From the NCBI GenBank assembly GCA_964410485.1, contig CAYPHJ010000177.1:1-6165 (forward strand): 6,165 nucleotides of DNA, given 5' to 3'. This DNA is from CAYPHJ01 sp964410485. Its GTDB lineage: Bacteria > Desulfobacterota > Binatia > UBA9968. The notes below the pieces were generated by a model, which was given only the letters and a program-made list of their open reading frames with translations, ran no database searches and was not told the origin of the DNA. This document shows, piece by piece, positions 4,187 to 6,165 of the stretch (position 1 is the stretch's first letter; every line of letters begins with the position of its first letter). A program made the position numbers and the translations under genes.

Positions 4187-6165
4187 GTGATTACCGAAGC
4201 GGATACCTGCCGAAAGTACGTCCTACCAAAGCTTTATGCCGCCGGTTGGAGCGACGATCAGATCAGCGAGCAAAAGAGCTTCACGGATGGGCGGATTGTT
4301 CCCATTGGAGAAAAGGCGCGAAGAAGACGTCCCAAACGGGCCGATTACCTTCTGCGCTATACCCGCGACCTGACCATAGCGGTTGTCGAGGCAAAACCAT
4401 CGTACAAACTCCCCGCCGATGGCCTCCAACAAGCAAAGCAGTACGCCGAGATCCTGGAGCTAAAATTCGCCTACGCTACCAACGGCCACGGGATTATCGA
4501 ATTCGATTACATCGCGGGCAAGGAAAGCGAAATCGACTCGTTTCCAACTCCGGCCGAGCTCTGGAAACGGCTTCGCGCAAGTGAAGGTTTGGACGACGAT
4601 GAGCTCGCGAGCCGCGCGCTCACCCCCTCCGACATCTCGATCGGCAAGGCCCATCGCTACTATCAAGAGATCGCGATCAACCGGGCCGTTCAGGCCATCC
4701 TCAAAGGCGATACACGTGTTCTCCTCACGATGGCGACGGGGACCGGAAAAACCGTTGTCGCTTTTCAGATCTGTTGGAAGCTCTGGACCATGCGGTGGAA
4801 TCGCGCGGGGGAGCATCGCCGTCCCAAGATTCTCTACCTGGCGGACCGAAACATACTGATCGATGATCCGAAAGATAAAATCTTCGCTCCATTTGGCGAT
4901 GCGCGCTGGAAAATAGAGAATGGCGAGATCAACAAGGGCCGTGACATGTACTTCGCCATTTATCAGGCGATTGCCAAAGACGAGCGCCGGCCCGGACTCT
5001 ACCGCGAGTTCGGCCCGGAATTTTTCGACCTCATCATCGTTGACGAGTGTCATCGCGGCAGCGCCAAGGATCAAAGCAACTGGCGTGAAATTCTCACCTA
5101 TTTCAAGCCCGCCTATCAACTCGGCATGACGGCCACGCCTCTCAGAAAGGACAACCGCGACACCTACCGTTATTTTGGCAATCCGATCTACACTTACAGC
5201 TTGCGCCAGGGCATCGAAGATGGGTTTCTGGCGCCGTACAAAGTGCATCGCGTGGTTACGCAGTGGGATGCAACAGGCTGGCGGCCATCTAAAGAAGATC
5301 TGGATCGATACGGGCGAACAATTCCCGACGAAGAGTACCGGACGCAGGATTTCGAGCGCGTGGTAGCGCTGAGATCTCGCACCCAGGCGATTGCGCGCCA
5401 CCTGACGGGATTCTTAAAACGGACAGACCGGTTCGCCAAGACCATTGTCTTCTGTGTCGATCAAGAGCATGCGGACGAGATGCGCCGGGCGCTTGCGAAC
5501 CTCAATAGCGAGCTTGTGCAGCAATATCCGGACTACGCGTGCCGGGTGACTTCAGAGGAAGGAGATATCGGCCGCGGGCACCTGAGCAAGTTCCAGGAAC
5601 TCGAGACAGTAACGCCTGCGATTGTCACAACCTCCCAGCTTCTCACCACGGGTGTTGACGTGCCGACCTGCAAGAACATCGCAATTGCCAGAGTGATCAA
5701 CTCGATGGTCGAGTTCAAGCAGATCATCGGCCGTGGCACTCGCGTCCGCGACGACTACGGAAAATACTTCTTCAATATTCTTGATTACACCGGCAGCGCA
5801 ACCCGGTTGTTTGCCGATCCGGCGTTCGACGGCGAACCCGCTTTGATTTCCGAAGAAGAGATCGACGAGGCCGGCGAAACGACAAGCCAGGCTTACGAGG
5901 CTCTCGGTGAGGATATCGGCGAAGAGGCGGAGGAGCGGGAGACGGCTCCTATCATCTCCGATGATTTGGAAGGGGAGCGGCGCAAGTATTACTTCGACGG
6001 CGGGCAAGTTGAGATTGTTGCTCATCTTGTCTACGAGCTGGACCCGGACGGCAAACAGCTTCGCGTCGTCAAGTTCACGGATTACGCGGCCGACAAAGTC
6101 CGGACACTGTGCCCGTCTTTGGTGGAACTGCGCCGGCGCTGGGCCGATGCCGATCTGCGCGCCGA
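4187..6165 (+). CDS. hsdR: Type I restriction enzyme R subunit, EcoEI-like, 3'-truncated
   Basis: HsdR is the motor and nuclease subunit of a type I restriction-modification complex. With HsdM and HsdS it translocates unmethylated DNA using ATP and cuts it. The first 659 residues are present and the frame is open to the right edge. In order: the PD-(D/E)xK nuclease at about 1-130 with Asp53 (ADYLL) and Glu68-x-Lys70 (VEAKP); a Q-tip-like YYQEIAINRAV near 158-168; Walker A ATGTGKT at 183-189; the DECH box at 286-289; GMTATPLR at 313-320; motif IV KTIVFCVDQ; motif V TTGVDVPT; and motif VI QIIGRGTRVR at 512-521. From about 610 it looks like the start of the EcoEI-type C-terminal domain. GTG at 4187 is the only start between the in-frame stop at 4169-4171 and the conserved N-terminus ITEADTCRKYVLPKL. 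No clear Shine-Dalgarno precedes it. All key residues are intact. HsdM and HsdS are not in the window. Confidence 0.94.
   Translation, partial: MITEADTCRKYVLPKLYAAGWSDDQISEQKSFTDGRIVPIGEKARRRRPKRADYLLRYTRDLTIAVVEAKPSYKLPADGLQQAKQYAEILELKFAYATNGHGIIEFDYIAGKESEIDSFPTPAELWKRLRASEGLDDDELASRALTPSDISIGKAHRYYQEIAINRAVQAILKGDTRVLLTMATGTGKTVVAFQICWKLWTMRWNRAGEHRRPKILYLADRNILIDDPKDKIFAPFGDARWKIENGEINKGRDMYFAIYQAIAKDERRPGLYREFGPEFFDLIIVDECHRGSAKDQSNWREILTYFKPAYQLGMTATPLRKDNRDTYRYFGNPIYTYSLRQGIEDGFLAPYKVHRVVTQWDATGWRPSKEDLDRYGRTIPDEEYRTQDFERVVALRSRTQAIARHLTGFLKRTDRFAKTIVFCVDQEHADEMRRALANLNSELVQQYPDYACRVTSEEGDIGRGHLSKFQELETVTPAIVTTSQLLTTGVDVPTCKNIAIARVINSMVEFKQIIGRGTRVRDDYGKYFFNILDYTGSATRLFADPAFDGEPALISEEEIDEAGETTSQAYEALGEDIGEEAEERETAPIISDDLEGERRKYYFDGGQVEIVAHLVYELDPDGKQLRVVKFTDYAADKVRTLCPSLVELRRRWADADLRA

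Noticed and set aside
4099..4584. Plus-strand open frame of 161 codons overlapping the hsdR start
   Set aside because: It is out of frame with the conserved HsdR nuclease domain and its own translation is Arg-rich with no motif.
4460..5401. Long minus-strand open frame of 313 codons inside hsdR
   Set aside because: It lies wholly opposite the well-supported hsdR nuclease and helicase domains, has no recognisable motif, and is a shadow of GC-biased codon use.

Overview
The window is bacterial DNA of moderately high G+C with compact genes, Shine-Dalgarno sites and several non-ATG starts (TTG for etfB, GTG for etfA and hsdR). The source cannot be named from the sequence. The mix of a PaaA-like di-iron protein, an EtfBA pair, a type I restriction subunit and simple heptad-repeat spacers fits an uncultured soil or sediment bacterium, possibly a proteobacterium-like lineage; this is a weak inference.

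Layout. (1) Positions 1-929, minus strand: the N-terminal two thirds of a nicotinate phosphoribosyltransferase (pncB), cut by the left edge, with a plausible sigma-70 promoter just upstream. (2) Positions 930-1170: a divergent intergenic region with two small dyads. (3) Positions 1171-4023, plus strand: a four-gene run made of a PaaA-like ferritin-fold di-iron protein (240 aa), an unrecognised 63-aa helical protein, and electron transfer flavoprotein subunits beta (etfB) and alpha (etfA). A long G-U-rich hairpin built of heptads lies between the first two genes. A palindrome and a strong hairpin lie between the small gene and etfB. (4) Positions 4024-4186: a repeat-rich spacer with a GGTTGAG-type heptad array, a CCCTCTCCC/GGGAGAGGG hairpin and a good candidate promoter. 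(5) Positions 4187-6165: a type I restriction enzyme R subunit (hsdR, EcoEI-like), cut by the right edge.

How the genes may work together. PncB salvages nicotinate into the NAD pool and is probably independent of its neighbours. The di-iron protein, small protein and EtfBA lie head to tail and suggest one redox module: ETF is a two-subunit FAD electron carrier and could pass electrons to or from the di-iron centre. PaaA homologues normally work with PaaB, C, D and E, none of which is seen here, so this pairing is the most interesting point in the window. HsdR belongs to an unrelated defence function that starts after the repeat spacer. Its HsdM and HsdS partners are not upstream and would have to lie beyond the right edge or elsewhere.
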